Part shown: piece by piece, positions 11,091-22,200 of the stretch
How the letters are laid out: the number at the start of each line of letters is the position of its first letter
Position numbering within the stretch: position 1 is the stretch's first letter
Origin: Paramecium tetraurelia
Lineage: Eukaryota; Ciliophora; Oligohymenophorea; Peniculida; Parameciidae
Assembly (NCBI RefSeq): GCF_000165425.1
Contig: NW_001798973.1
Span: forward strand, 228,918-292,917
Direction: 5' to 3'
DNA: 64,000 nt
Notes under the pieces: generated by a model
The model's input: the letters and a program-made list of their open reading frames with translations, nothing else
Told to the model about the DNA's origin: nothing
The model's database searches: none
Translations under genes and position numbers: made by a program

Positions 11091-12851
11091 TCAATGAAGA
11101 TAGTCTAACTGCAACGAATTAATTTTTTAGCATATTTGTAGGAATTATTTTTTTGTTAGATTTGTTGGTTTTTCTTCCACCACTAATTTTAGTTTGAATT
11201 AATTCAATTAGAATATGGATGTATCAAAATTTTTGGCAACATGTTTACAGATCTCTAAGTATACGACCAAATATGTTAAGAGCAATATGCCACCTTCTTC
11301 TACTCCACCCAATTAATCATAATCCTTTACATTTATCAATTTGAAGTTCAATTAATTCTATAACAAAATAATTGAGTTTCTTATTAGAGGAAGCATTAGA
11401 ATGTAATAACTTTCAACTTCCAATTCACTTTAGTCAAAGGCAGCTGCAAATTTCTTATCTTTAAGGATTTCATTTAATAGAATTTCATCCCTATGAATTG
11501 AGTCCCACTAAATGATAAATGAAGCTGCTTACCAATTTGTTAAATGAAGTTCTAAATGTCTCATTCATAAGATTGCTTTGAACTATAAATTCACTCTTCT
11601 TTGTCTAATCAATAGTAGAATGATTCTTGTTCAAAATAAAAATGAGTTATTTTGATTTAAAAATAGCATGTTTGATAGTAATGTATAATACTTTCTCTTT
11701 CAATCCTCCTTCAAGAAAGAAGTCAAAATGATCAACAATTTTAGCTATTCTTAAAATCAATTTAAGTAAATTTAGAATGTTGTTTACAGCATCTCCATAA
11801 TTTACTAATTCCTATCTTGTCTCTAGGAGATTCTTATTGCTTTAAATTCGTTAAACAGAAGGGTTAGGACGTTATTAAGAATAACTGGTTTTTGCTCTGT
11901 TTTCAGGATTTGCTAATTGGGAATTATTAAAGGAAAATTAAACTGACTTTCTGGATGGCCTAACTTAAAAGTATCTGAATAAATCATGTTCCAATAATTG
12001 ATTACAATTGTATCTCTTGTTCTCTTCCAATTATAAACATTTGATGATGAGATCTTTCGCTACTGATGAAATCTATATATTTCTTGAGAATTAAATTGGA
12101 GTCGTTGTGATTACCTTAACAAATTCCTATTCTGTGCCTGCTTACCAAGGTACCTTTCCTAAGAAATGTAGAATATCAATACCATTCAAAATTTAATAGA
12201 ACATTACTCCTAAACTCCAAATGTCGCTCTTCTCTGAATATTTATTTTCAGTCAAAGCCTAAGGAGGCATATAAAGAGTGGTGCCAACATTATAATATAC
12301 CTTTTCTTTTGGAGAATTTATCATTTTAGAAAACCCGTAATCAGCAATCTTATAAATCCTTTCCTTTATCAAAATATTCGATGGTTTGAGATCTCTGTGA
12401 ATTACACCCTTTGAAATTTGCTCTTTGAATCCTGTCAAAATCTGATAAAATATTAAGACTGCTTCATTCTCAGGGATATGTCCTCTTTTTATGATCAGAT
12501 CTGCTAAATCACCTTTATAAATAAACAATGTGTTATACCCTAATTGCAGTATTCAGTTATGATATATGTGAAATTAGTGTTTTGACAGTAACAAAGCATT
12601 TTAACAATATTGATTGAATCTAAAACCTGTAAAGCTGTTATTTCCTGCTGTAATAACTGTCTCTCAATTTCATGCTGCATTTTAGAGTGCTCACATACCT
12701 TAACTTTAGTGAATAACCATACTTTTATAGCAACGATCTCTCCATTCATATCATTTTGCCCTTTGTAAACTTAGCTCTTGTATCCTGATCCAATCAAATC
12801 ATCTGGATTATAACTGTAAACACTAACTTTTATCCGCTTTTGATTGTTCAT
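11091..12851 (-). CDS. ULK-like serine/threonine protein kinase
   Basis: Predicted 569 residues; introns 12513-12538 and 11508-11532 restore one frame. A third in-frame 24-nt intron near 12702-12725 is possible. The N-terminal kinase domain shows GSGYKSQVYKG (glycine loop), VAIKV (ATP-binding lysine), EYCNQGDLADLI (hinge), GVIHRDLKPSNIL (catalytic loop), KIADYGFSKM (DYG variant of DFG) and KSDIWSLGVMFYQ. A C-terminal helical region of about 290 residues follows, as in many ULK-type kinases, where this part binds regulators. All catalytic residues are present. ULK/ATG1-type assignment rests on motif style and architecture only; substrates are unknown. Confidence 0.85.
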
Positions 12852-13270
12852 ATTTTTATAATTAATTTCTTTATTTTTATTGCCCTTCGGTAAATTAATC
12901 AATTTAAATGCTTAGTTGATAAAACTAAACAATTTATTAATTACGTTTTATCAGTATTTATTTAAAAAATGTTAAGGAAATCCTTTATTAGAGTCTTGCT
13001 AAATTAAAACTTAGATTCAATATGTGAATAAATGGTTTTTCTTTAAAATCAAGTGATGCTTTAAGATGTTAATTGAAATAAGAGAATTCATTATATGAAT
13101 ACTCCTAAGAACAGTTAATGTTTAATACTATAAATATTGTAAATTCTTATCATGAATTCTCACTCCATTCGCATGAAAAGGGAGTAAATATCCAAAATAG
13201 TTTTATATATTGATTGAATATCACTAAAATTTAAATATATTTGCGACTCAATAAAGATTCATAAGGTCAA
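12852..13270. other. Intergenic, no gene seen
   Basis: AT-rich sequence with TGA in all plus frames and frequent TCA on the other strand. It carries the 5' flank of the minus kinase and possibly of the decayed gene to the right. No repeat or RNA structure recognised. Confidence 0.5.
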
Positions 13271-13915
13271 TGGAAAGACTAAGCTTCCAAAAATAATATC
13301 ATTTTTCGACAACCTTTGCACAATAAAATTGATTAGAAACGTAAGGATGTTTGGGGAATAATAAACTTTTTTGGATACTCAATTTAGATAAAATAGTTGG
13401 AACATAATTCAAATTTCATAATTAAGGGACAATCTAAATGTACTTTTGATAGTAAAATGTTTGAGACTAATAATTTGTTGAAAATCATAAATAAAAATGG
13501 GTAAATTTTATCCTCAAGGGAAAAGAAATCCTAATTTTTTCAAAGTTTAGATTAAATCCTTTCAAAATATGGATATTACCAGAGAGACCTCAAGCCATAT
13601 AATATTTTATTAAGAAATAATGAGGATCCACATTTTTATTAACTGAATTCTATAGATAGGATGAAAATTATTTATTTCTTAATCAGGAAACAGTGATTAT
13701 CATGGTCCTGAAAAGATTACTATTGAATATTATAATTAAAAGGTGCTATTTCGTTAATAAGGAATGCAAATCTTTTGAAATATGCACTTTTTTCAGTGAT
13801 TGTGAGAAATTGATATATTAAATAAAAGGATTAATCTTGTTAGAGGATCTTGATACATTAAAGTCAAGTTTGGTATGTCAGAATGTCAAAGTGTTATTCG
13901 ATTAGTGACTTTAAA
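13271..13915 (+). pseudogene. Decayed or unresolved gene with kinase-like motif
   Basis: Starts with ATG 13271 (MERLSFQKQYHFSTTFAQ). Coding-like blocks then continue in changing frames: GCLGNNKLFWILNLDKIV, a block with YYQRDLKPYNILLRNNEDP near 13550-13625, and later FVNKECKSFEICTFF and KGLILLEDLDTLKSSL. TGA codons (near 13338 and 13692) and frame changes interrupt it, and I found no set of short introns that joins all blocks. The RDLKPYNIL block resembles a kinase catalytic loop, and two intact PH-kinase genes follow directly, so it may be a dying tandem copy. It may also be an unrelated gene whose introns I missed. Confidence 0.3.
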
Positions 13916-14003
13916 AATTATTTTAAAATCTAAATTGTTCTATATGTATAGCTTAAATACCTTTTCTAATAAGTTTGAGATAATAAATTAGTATATTTAA
14001 AAA

Positions 14004-15523
14004 ATGAAATCTCCCTCAAAAGATTTTGCTTCAACATAAATTGATGAAAAGATGAGTTCCTGTTGGTAATTCAAAAACATTTCCAATTTGCCTCTAACCA
14101 TCAGTTTTGATAGATTCAATGTGTTTTCTGAAAAGAAAAAAACGTTCAAAGAGATAGAGATAGCGAAGATGAAGAATTTAATCTTTAAGAAAAAGAAAAA
14201 TCAAGTAATAAGGAAATTTTGATTTTAGACTGGATTTTTGATTGTCGATATAACAGATTGTATCATTTCAATAGTTGAAAATAATCATATTGGACATGGT
14301 CTTCAATTTACGAAGGCAAGTTTTTAGTTTCTGATATTCGGGTCTCATATTCTTGATTGGTTTGAATCATTAAAAAAATATTGCTATTAAACAGAATTTA
14401 GTAACAAGTATGAGTTATTGAATTTAATCAACAGAGGATCGTTATACAAAGTATCAAATAATAATAAATCAAGTTATACGATGCAATTAATATTTACGAA
14501 TAAACTAATTATACTGTAAAAGTATATGAAAAATAATTATTAACAAAATAATCAGATATTGATGCCATCAAAAAAGAAATTTCTATCTTTAGATTGATGA
14601 ATCATCCTGGAGTAGTAAATTTGATAGAAGTGTTTGAGAATGAATAAGGATTCCTCATAGTATATGATTCCTTTGAAGGAGGCACTCTAAGTGATATGAT
14701 AAAAAAATATCAAATTCCAGAATAATAGGCTATTAAGATAATTTTTCGATTGCTAGACTCTCTAAGTTATATTCATGAATAGAGTGTCCTACATAGAAAC
14801 TTGAAGCCTGAAAACATTTTAGTAAAGAATGTTTTGGCTCCAAATAATGTTTAAATTAGTGATTTTAGTCTTTCTGATTTCTTTAGGAGGGATAATAAAT
14901 ACCTCTTTACTCGTTGTGGTACACCTGGGTATGTTGCTCCAGAAATTCTACAAGATAAAAGTTATGATTTTAAAGTTGACGTCTATAGTTTAGGGGTCAT
15001 TCTCTATACCATGCTATCAGGAGGTGCTTCTCCCTTTCCAACAAAAAGCTATGATGAAAGGATTTTTCTCAATTACAATGGCCAAATCGATTTTTCAATT
15101 ATTGATGCCTCATCTGATGCTCTTGATTTATTAAAGTAGATGCTTGAAATCAATCCACAGAAAAGGATCAATTCATTTAAAGCAATTTGGCATCCTGTAT
15201 TCAAAGGTTTACATAAACTGAAGATTACTAGCTTAGATTAAGAGAGAAGAAATTCCTCGATTAAATTGACTATTAAATAAAGTCTGCCTCCTAAGACTCT
15301 TGAGAATCTAAAATTAATCCCTTGTCCCATTAACATATTGCCTCCTGCTTCATTATAATTTTAGAGAAGACAAAAGTTTAGAATTGCTATGAAAAATAAC
15401 CGCCAGAGTCTAAGTAAAGCTTCATCTCCATTTATGTCTCCAGGAAGAACTCTATTTACAACGCAATCTCAGAAACCACTCTTTTAAAATTTATTTGAAA
15501 AGGAAACTACATAAATTTATTGA
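14004..15523 (+). CDS. PH-domain protein with predicted pseudokinase domain
   Basis: Predicted 490 residues after removing introns 14205-14228 (24 nt) and 14451-14473 (23 nt, AAG acceptor). Residues 55-140 form a PH-like domain ([15 protein letters not shown] ... [18 protein letters not shown]). A CAMK-like kinase fold follows: glycine-loop region NRGSLYKLYDA (degenerate), TVKVYEK (lysine kept), [12 protein letters not shown] (hinge), [35 protein letters not shown] and [12 protein letters not shown]. The catalytic aspartate of HRD is replaced by Asn, and DFG reads DFS, so phosphotransfer is unlikely; structural motifs are kept, implying a scaffold or allosteric role. The neighbouring gene downstream has the same architecture with intact motifs. 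Confidence 0.85.
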
Positions 15524-15795
15524 GTATATTTTGTTGTATAAGATTAAAAAATTTATTGATAGATAATTTTAATATTCGTTTCTAAATCCAAAAAAAAGGC
15601 TTAAATTTTTAACGATTAATAAAATACTTCATTTGAACCATTTAGACCGTTGATTCATGTTCATTTTATATTGAATTTAACATTATAAGATTTATATTTT
15701 GATCTTTTTTATATTAGAAACATACTTGAATTTGATAAATCAATTATATTTATGTTGAAAGTATAAACTAGAAATTCCATTAATAATTTTACCAT
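15524..15795. other. Intergenic spacer
   Basis: About 270 nt of AT-rich sequence between two tandem PH-kinase genes. No open frame of note, no repeat seen; presumably holds the 3' end of one gene and the promoter of the next. Confidence 0.5.
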
Positions 15796-17327
15796 ATGAA
15801 ATCTCACATTTTACTTAATTGCTAGTCGATACTTTTTGAAACAGATTAACATTTCTGGAAAAAAATAGATGAAAATATTAAAATCGATGAATTTACAAAA
15901 GAAGAGCTTTACTATTATTCCAAGAAACACAGAGAATATAAATAAAAGACCTTTGGCAGAAAGGGTTCGATTATAGTGAAATTCGGTAACAAAGAAGTAT
16001 ATTTTTTATTTTAAAGTAGAATGATATAATGTATTGTAATGTGGCAGACTCTTTAATGGAATAAACTAATCATCAAAAATTCGGGTATGGACTCAAGTTC
16101 ATCTAAAATACTTATCATATTGAGGTTTTCGGTTAAATTCAATAATGGAATCAAGAACTAAAAAAGTATTGTATTCAGACCAATCTTAAATCCAAATATA
16201 CAATAGGGAAAAAACTTGGAACAGGAAGTTTTGCAGATGTATTTATCTTATTTTAACCTTAGGTTTATCTTATCATTCATAATGTGAGTAAGTAAGAGTT
16301 CGCTGTCAAAATATTTGATAAGACTTCTAGTAAATTTGATTTAACTTGCATAAAATAAGAATTGCATATTTTGCGATAAATGGATCATCCAAATACAAGT
16401 CATATCATAGAAGCATATGAATCTTCAAAATACTTATATTTAATACAAGAATTTTACAAATATGGAAGTCTTTACGATTATCTCTTAAAAACTGAAATTC
16501 CAGAAGATGATGCCATAAAAACTACATATAAGTTGTTAGAAGCATTAATTAGTATTCATTCGAAAGGAATATTGCATAGAGACATCAAACCTGAAAATAT
16601 TTTACTTCGCAAACCCAATCTCGAGGATATTGTTATCTCAGATTTTGGATTGGCTGTCTATTATAATGATAATGGCAGGTATAAGCATTAAAGGGCTGGT
16701 ACACCTGGCAATATTGCTCCAGAAATTCTGAAGGATTAAAATTATGATTATAAAGTTGATGTTTATGGATTAGGGATGGTACTTTATTAGATGTTAACAT
16801 CTAAGTAATCTCCTTTCTACAATAAAAACTATCAAAAGATGCTGTCTGAAAATCAAGAAGGCTACATAGATTATTCGTAAATAAAAGCCTCATCTCAAAC
16901 TATTAATTTACTTACTAAGATGCTTGACCCTGATCCTTTGACAAGATATACAGCATAATAAGCTAAGCAGGATTAGGCATTTAAAAAGTATAATAGACAG
17001 ACGATTATAATCAAAAGAAAGAAATATAACAAAGATCAAACTGTCTCAAGTTTTAGCCCAAGAAGCAATTCTATTTATTTTAGTCCTTCCCAATAACGAA
17101 CTCCTCCTCTAAATGTCTCAAGCCCAGTGAATAATTCTCAATTCAATAGAAGAATACTGGGGCTCCCTTTAAGATTAAAACATGAGGATAGGAGATAGTT
17201 TTTTTCACCTAATTCCAATATAAATAGTGGGACCTTTTGTAATTTGTCGAAAAATAATTATAAAATATCAACTAACTTAACCAGAAATAGTATTTATTAT
17301 GGAATGATTTCTCAAAAGGCTTCATGA
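15796..17327 (+). CDS. PH-domain serine/threonine protein kinase, predicted active
   Basis: Predicted 503 residues after removing a 20-nt intron (15997-16016). A PH-like domain occupies roughly residues 60-125 (YCNVADSLMEQ ... TYHIEVFGQIQQWNQELKKYC). The kinase domain follows: LGTGSFADVF (glycine loop), FAVKIFDK (lysine), EFYKYGSLYDYL (hinge), GILHRDIKPENILL, VISDFGLAVYY, GTPGNIAPEIL and KVDVYGLGMVLYQ. All catalytic residues are intact. The C-terminal 130 residues are basic and Ser/Asn-rich, probably disordered. It is a tandem paralogue of the upstream PH-pseudokinase gene, sharing domain order. PH domains commonly target membranes; the lipid and substrates are unknown. Confidence 0.88.
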
Positions 17328-18438
17328 ATGAATTCGAAATAATATGATTATTTAATTTTAGTTGTTTATTATTCGAAATTTTTCATTATAACAAAATATT
17401 TATTGATTGCAGCTTCTTGATTTAGGGGGTCAAAATAAATTGTTTAATCCTATAAATAATCAAGTTTAGAAAAAAAAAAATAGGGATATTTTGATTCGTA
17501 AAATCCAAAAAATTAAGAAGGAACAATAAATGTTATTTTAAGTGATCATAATCTATAGATGACCTAGTTTCTATCATTTATTAAGTTTACAATTAAAATT
17601 AAAGATTTCTGCCCAACTTTAAGGAGAAGGTAGGTTTTTCAATGGAGGATTAAAATTATATTTATTTATAATGCTATGGGATGATTGAAATATTATATAT
17701 TCTTTCTGGATGCTGTAAAATAGATATTCTAAATAGTGATCTAAATTAACAATTTATGTAATTAAAGAAATTACATTAATTATCATCCTCCAATTTTGCT
17801 GTATTAAAAATTACATTAAAGATAATTTTAATATTTCTCTACTGCATTCATTGTTAAAGCTTGAAGATAGAGATTCATAAATTAATTATAGTTATTCTAA
17901 TGTGATTTTAAGAAAAGCATATCATGAATCATTACTTGTTTATTCAGGGATTATTTTTTAAATCATAATATGCATTAAGAATGGAGATAAAAATATAGAA
18001 TTATAAAATAACTTTAATTAGAGAGGAAAAGAAATGGATTGATAAATAGAAATGAGGATAATACAGAGTAAGGCCTTGTTATTAATTTGTGTTTGATAGC
18101 CCTTTGAATTTGAAGCAAAAAACAAACTATTTTTTAAGTAATGATATTTTGTTAATTAAATATAGAGATTTCTTTAGTGTGTTATATTTGCAACATTAAT
18201 TCTTTATATTTGTGGCCAATTTATCAAAATTATTATCTGAATTGAGTATATTTTTATAGAGATGGAGGATTTTTGATTTTAATTATTGGTGATAATTAAA
18301 TGAGTTTGAATGATATTTTATATGGGTTAATGGTCTTATTTATGTGCAAAGCGAAGTGAGGCATTATTATTTATTATTGATGTATTTATATAAATTAGAG
18401 ATTAAAATTGTTCTAGAGAATTTTCATAATTATTTGAG
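17328..18438. other. Long AT-rich stretch with coding-like fragments
   Basis: No complete gene assembled. Plus-strand fragments look partly coding: one from about 17679 (MIEILYILSGCCKIDIL, then NFAVLKITLKIILIFLYC), one near 17930-18050 (ITLIREEKKWIDKQK) and one near 18310-18430 (MGQWSYLCAKRSEALL). Each is bounded by TGA and lies in a different frame. They may be decayed sequence or a gene whose short introns I could not place. GC content seems lower than in the flanking genes. Confidence 0.35.
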
Positions 18439-18994
18439 ATGATTTTAAGAATAAGAAATATTTATAGGTTTTGTAGCAACAACAACTCAAATTATCATAA
18501 GATTGTTGGCTCATTGCCAGGATAGAACAACAAAGACATAAAGGAGAATTTAGAAAAGTTTTCAAGAATTTATTAAAAAGTTGATTTTAAACAATTGCAG
18601 AGAGAATAGATTGATGAATAACAAAAGAAATTTATGTTGCAGAATTAAGAGGCATATCAATTTGGTGAATCGATTCAAGTTGGTGAAAAGGTAATCAATC
18701 TTTATATGCGAGGGGAAAATTGGATAGAGCAACTATTTGAAATTGATGGGTGTATTTTTTTTGGGGATGTTCATATATTTGGGGAAAGAAACTTATAAAT
18801 TCTTTACGAACCCTAGAAATGTATTGCTATATGATGAGAGCACTGGAAAAACATACTACACTACTAAGGAAGAATTCGAGAAAATTAAGGCTGAGTAGAA
18901 AAGAAATAAGGAATTCAAAGAGTTCAGGTTTAAGGTGTTGTCCAAGCAACAAGATCAGAGGGAGTAAAAAGGAAGCACAGATTCATTATTTTGA
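18439..18994 (+). CDS. Small single-TM protein, probable mitochondrial targeting
   Basis: Predicted 177 residues with a 22-nt intron near 18693-18714; a longer 37-nt version of the same intron also keeps frame. The N terminus MILRIRNIYRFCSNNNSN is basic and amphipathic like a mitochondrial presequence. Two helical charged segments follow, then one transmembrane helix (YLKLMGVFFLGMFIYLG). A soluble C terminus follows (NPRNVLLYDESTGKTYY) and a charged helix ends the protein. Such small one-helix proteins occur in ciliate mitochondrial inner-membrane complexes, but I do not recognise the family. The frame upstream of the TM depends on the splice. Confidence 0.65.
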
Positions 18995-19215
18995 TAATTA
19001 TATAACACAATTAATTATTCTTGTGGAATCATCCCTTAAATTAATTGAAAAAGGTCATTTGATTTAGAAAGAGAGTTGAATCAGAATTTGATTGGATTTC
19101 TTAATTGCTTGCGTCATATTGAAAGTGTTTTATTTATCGAATTAATACTATATATAAATGAGCTATTCATTCTGCAAAATAATCATAAATAAAAATCTCT
19201 ATTTTGGAGGATTTG

Positions 19216-22200
19216 ATGCAATTCACTTTGAAATTGGCATTTATTTTAGCATATCTGCAAGAGACTTTATCTTAGACATGCAGAGTAAGCATTATTATAT
19301 GGTTAGCTTTAAAATACAGAATACAATTTGTTGACGATTGTGAATGGAGAGACCTTCCGCTTGCCACTGAATGACTATTTCATTGGTGATGGACTCTCAT
19401 ACACCATTCAGCCTCAAAATTCCCCATTTGCTGAGAAAACAGTAGCACAAGGACAGGAATCTATAAAAGAAACAATAATTTCTACAACATCCTCGTACCT
19501 TAACAATAATCCAAACACTTAAGGATCAAATTATTACGCACTTGCTCAATTGACAGGGGGTGGATATTACATATTATCATAATTCCAAACCGGAGCCCCA
19601 TATATTTAGAAGAATTACAATCACAATTTTGGATATATCGCTCCAGGACCAACTTGCTTTTCAATTAATTTCATTTAAAATGAAATTATGATAACATGCT
19701 CAGCTTAAGGAACCAATCAATTGACATACTTATTCTACACTATCGATTAAAATCCCCCTTAATTGTTATTATAGAGTTAGACAATCAATTCCAACACCAT
19801 TCAAGCTGGAGCTTATGTAACGACTTAAGCTGTGGGATAATATATAGTCACTTTAATAAATACTGGCACATATAAAACCGGAACCTATTTTTCAACATAC
19901 TCAGAACTCTATGTATTCCAATTGAGTTTGGATACTCCTTAATAATTCAATTTCAACCAAATACAAATCCCAAGTCCACTTGTTGGCACTGACTACTATA
20001 CAGGTATTTCCTTACAAGAAAATGGCATTCGTAATTATTATCATATATCTTAGTTTTCATTACTACTTATTAAAGTGGATTAGCATACTTGAATTTAAAC
20101 ACTGTGCCAAACTAACTCCAATTTTTCAATCCATTTAGCCAAGGTACTTTGGGAGTAAGTTCCTATAGTGTGGATTACTCATCAAGCTTCTTTTATTTAG
20201 CAATTTGGAACGCCGAGGGTATAGTGGCAGGTGTCTATAATTCAGCAAGTTAAGTACCGGTAATAAACTTAATATATAGTGTAGTTTAAAACAGCTTAAG
20301 TGATTCAAACTAATCAAATCACCCAAACTTAAATGTTTGCAACTCAAGTTTTTATGAATCCTAGATTCCTTGTTGCAGTGAACTCTAATGGTATTAGTGT
20401 CTATCCAAGCATCTTAAATGACATTAATAATTGGTAATTGCTCTATTATATCCCTTCAAATGTATTATCTAGCGCTTTCGATTATTACAATAATATCTTA
20501 GTAACTGTTGCAGGCTAGAATGTTATCACTTATTAATTTAATAACCCAATTGTCACAACCTCAAATTTGGCTACTTCTGCAGGCATTTAAAATTTCACAA
20601 TCACTGCAACTCCTTCTATGTTCGGAGGAGCAAAAACCAGTCAGCCATGTAGTTTGATTTTATACTACAATGTCACATCGCCCATTTAGACAGTTGACAT
20701 ATTTTAGGCATATCAAGTGAATAGTGCAAAGGAGACATTCGTTCAATGGGGTCCCCTATTTAATTTATATTTGGGCTCAATTTAAACAGTAAACATAAAT
20801 AAAATGTTAATTGGACCAGCTATTATTGCAGGATTCCCAACTACCAATGCAGCCTACTCTAATATTGATATTCAATTCTCAAATGTTCTTTCAACTCCTT
20901 CATTAAACAGTCCCTACAGAATTAACTCCAACCTAATAGTTGGATAAAAAATCTTGTACTCACAAATGTTTTATGATGCCTCCTACATAGTTAATGATAA
21001 ATTAGGAGAATAATTCAAGGACACTTACCTTTAATTGGTTCAAGTCTCCAATTATATTGTATTGTTCTAATGCTAAGGTTTTGAAGATTAACCATGCACT
21101 TAAATTGTTAACATCCCAAATAATGTTTCATTAATTGAACAATTTGCTTTGAGTTTTTCATCAAGCAACTTGATAAACATAGCATATATGTGGAATGATT
21201 TTAATGTCAAGGACTAAAATTCTATCGGCCATATTACAATTTGTCAAGTGGGTTATCATTCAACAGTTACTAACTAAAATTGCAAAACCTAAGATTTTAA
21301 CTCAAAAGATGATGGTGAAAGTCCCATTAAAGCATTATAAATTTCATTGGCTTAAGATAGTTTCTACATTCTTTTTTAATAAACTGCAGATTAAGTAACT
21401 ACAAATTATTTCTCTGCTTTCAATGTTTAGGAATATTTTAGTTCTACCAGTGACATTCTTGCACTGTAATCTTATCTTAATTCTACAAGTGCAGTTTCAA
21501 ATACAACTATAAAACTTTCTGATTACACTATAGATAGCTTCACACAAAACATTCCTGCATATGGAAATATCATCTTCCTTAATGCTTGGAATAGTGTAAC
21601 TAATGGTGACATTACCAATTATTATTATTACCTTATAGCCATTAATTATAATGGTGGTTACCTAAATATAAATGGGTAATATGTTTTAAATGTGATTGGA
21701 GCTGTTTAAACAAACAAAGTTACAACATCACCATTAACTAATTACTATTAATTTACTGTTGATGGAATGTACCTTTTGTAAATAAATACTAAAGGATCCC
21801 CTACACTAACTTTTTACCCAAGAGTCGATCTTTTGCCATCCCTATTTTTCTCTTATTAATAAACAAATCCACCTCAACAACCTGTTAATGGAATTTCATT
21901 ATAAACTTATGGACTTTCACATATTGTTCAAGTAACTTCATCAGCTCGTTTCTTATATATCATGGGACAGCCTGAAGGTTCTAACACATATTCAATCTAT
22001 GTATACAAGAATACCCCTTCAAGCTAAAATGCTTTGTATTATGTGATTTCAACTGATGCAAATGATCAAATAATAGATGCTCCTTTTAGTGTAACCAGCG
22101 CAATCCAATACGATGGAATATTATTTAAATCAAGAGGAAATGACGGATATCGCAACAGTCTTCTATTACCTGAATTTGAATTTGTTGTGAAATGCAATTT

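Noticed and set aside
17640..18430. A complete gene in the AT-rich stretch
   Set aside because: Coding-like fragments exist, but they switch frame and hit TGA repeatedly and no intron set joined them.
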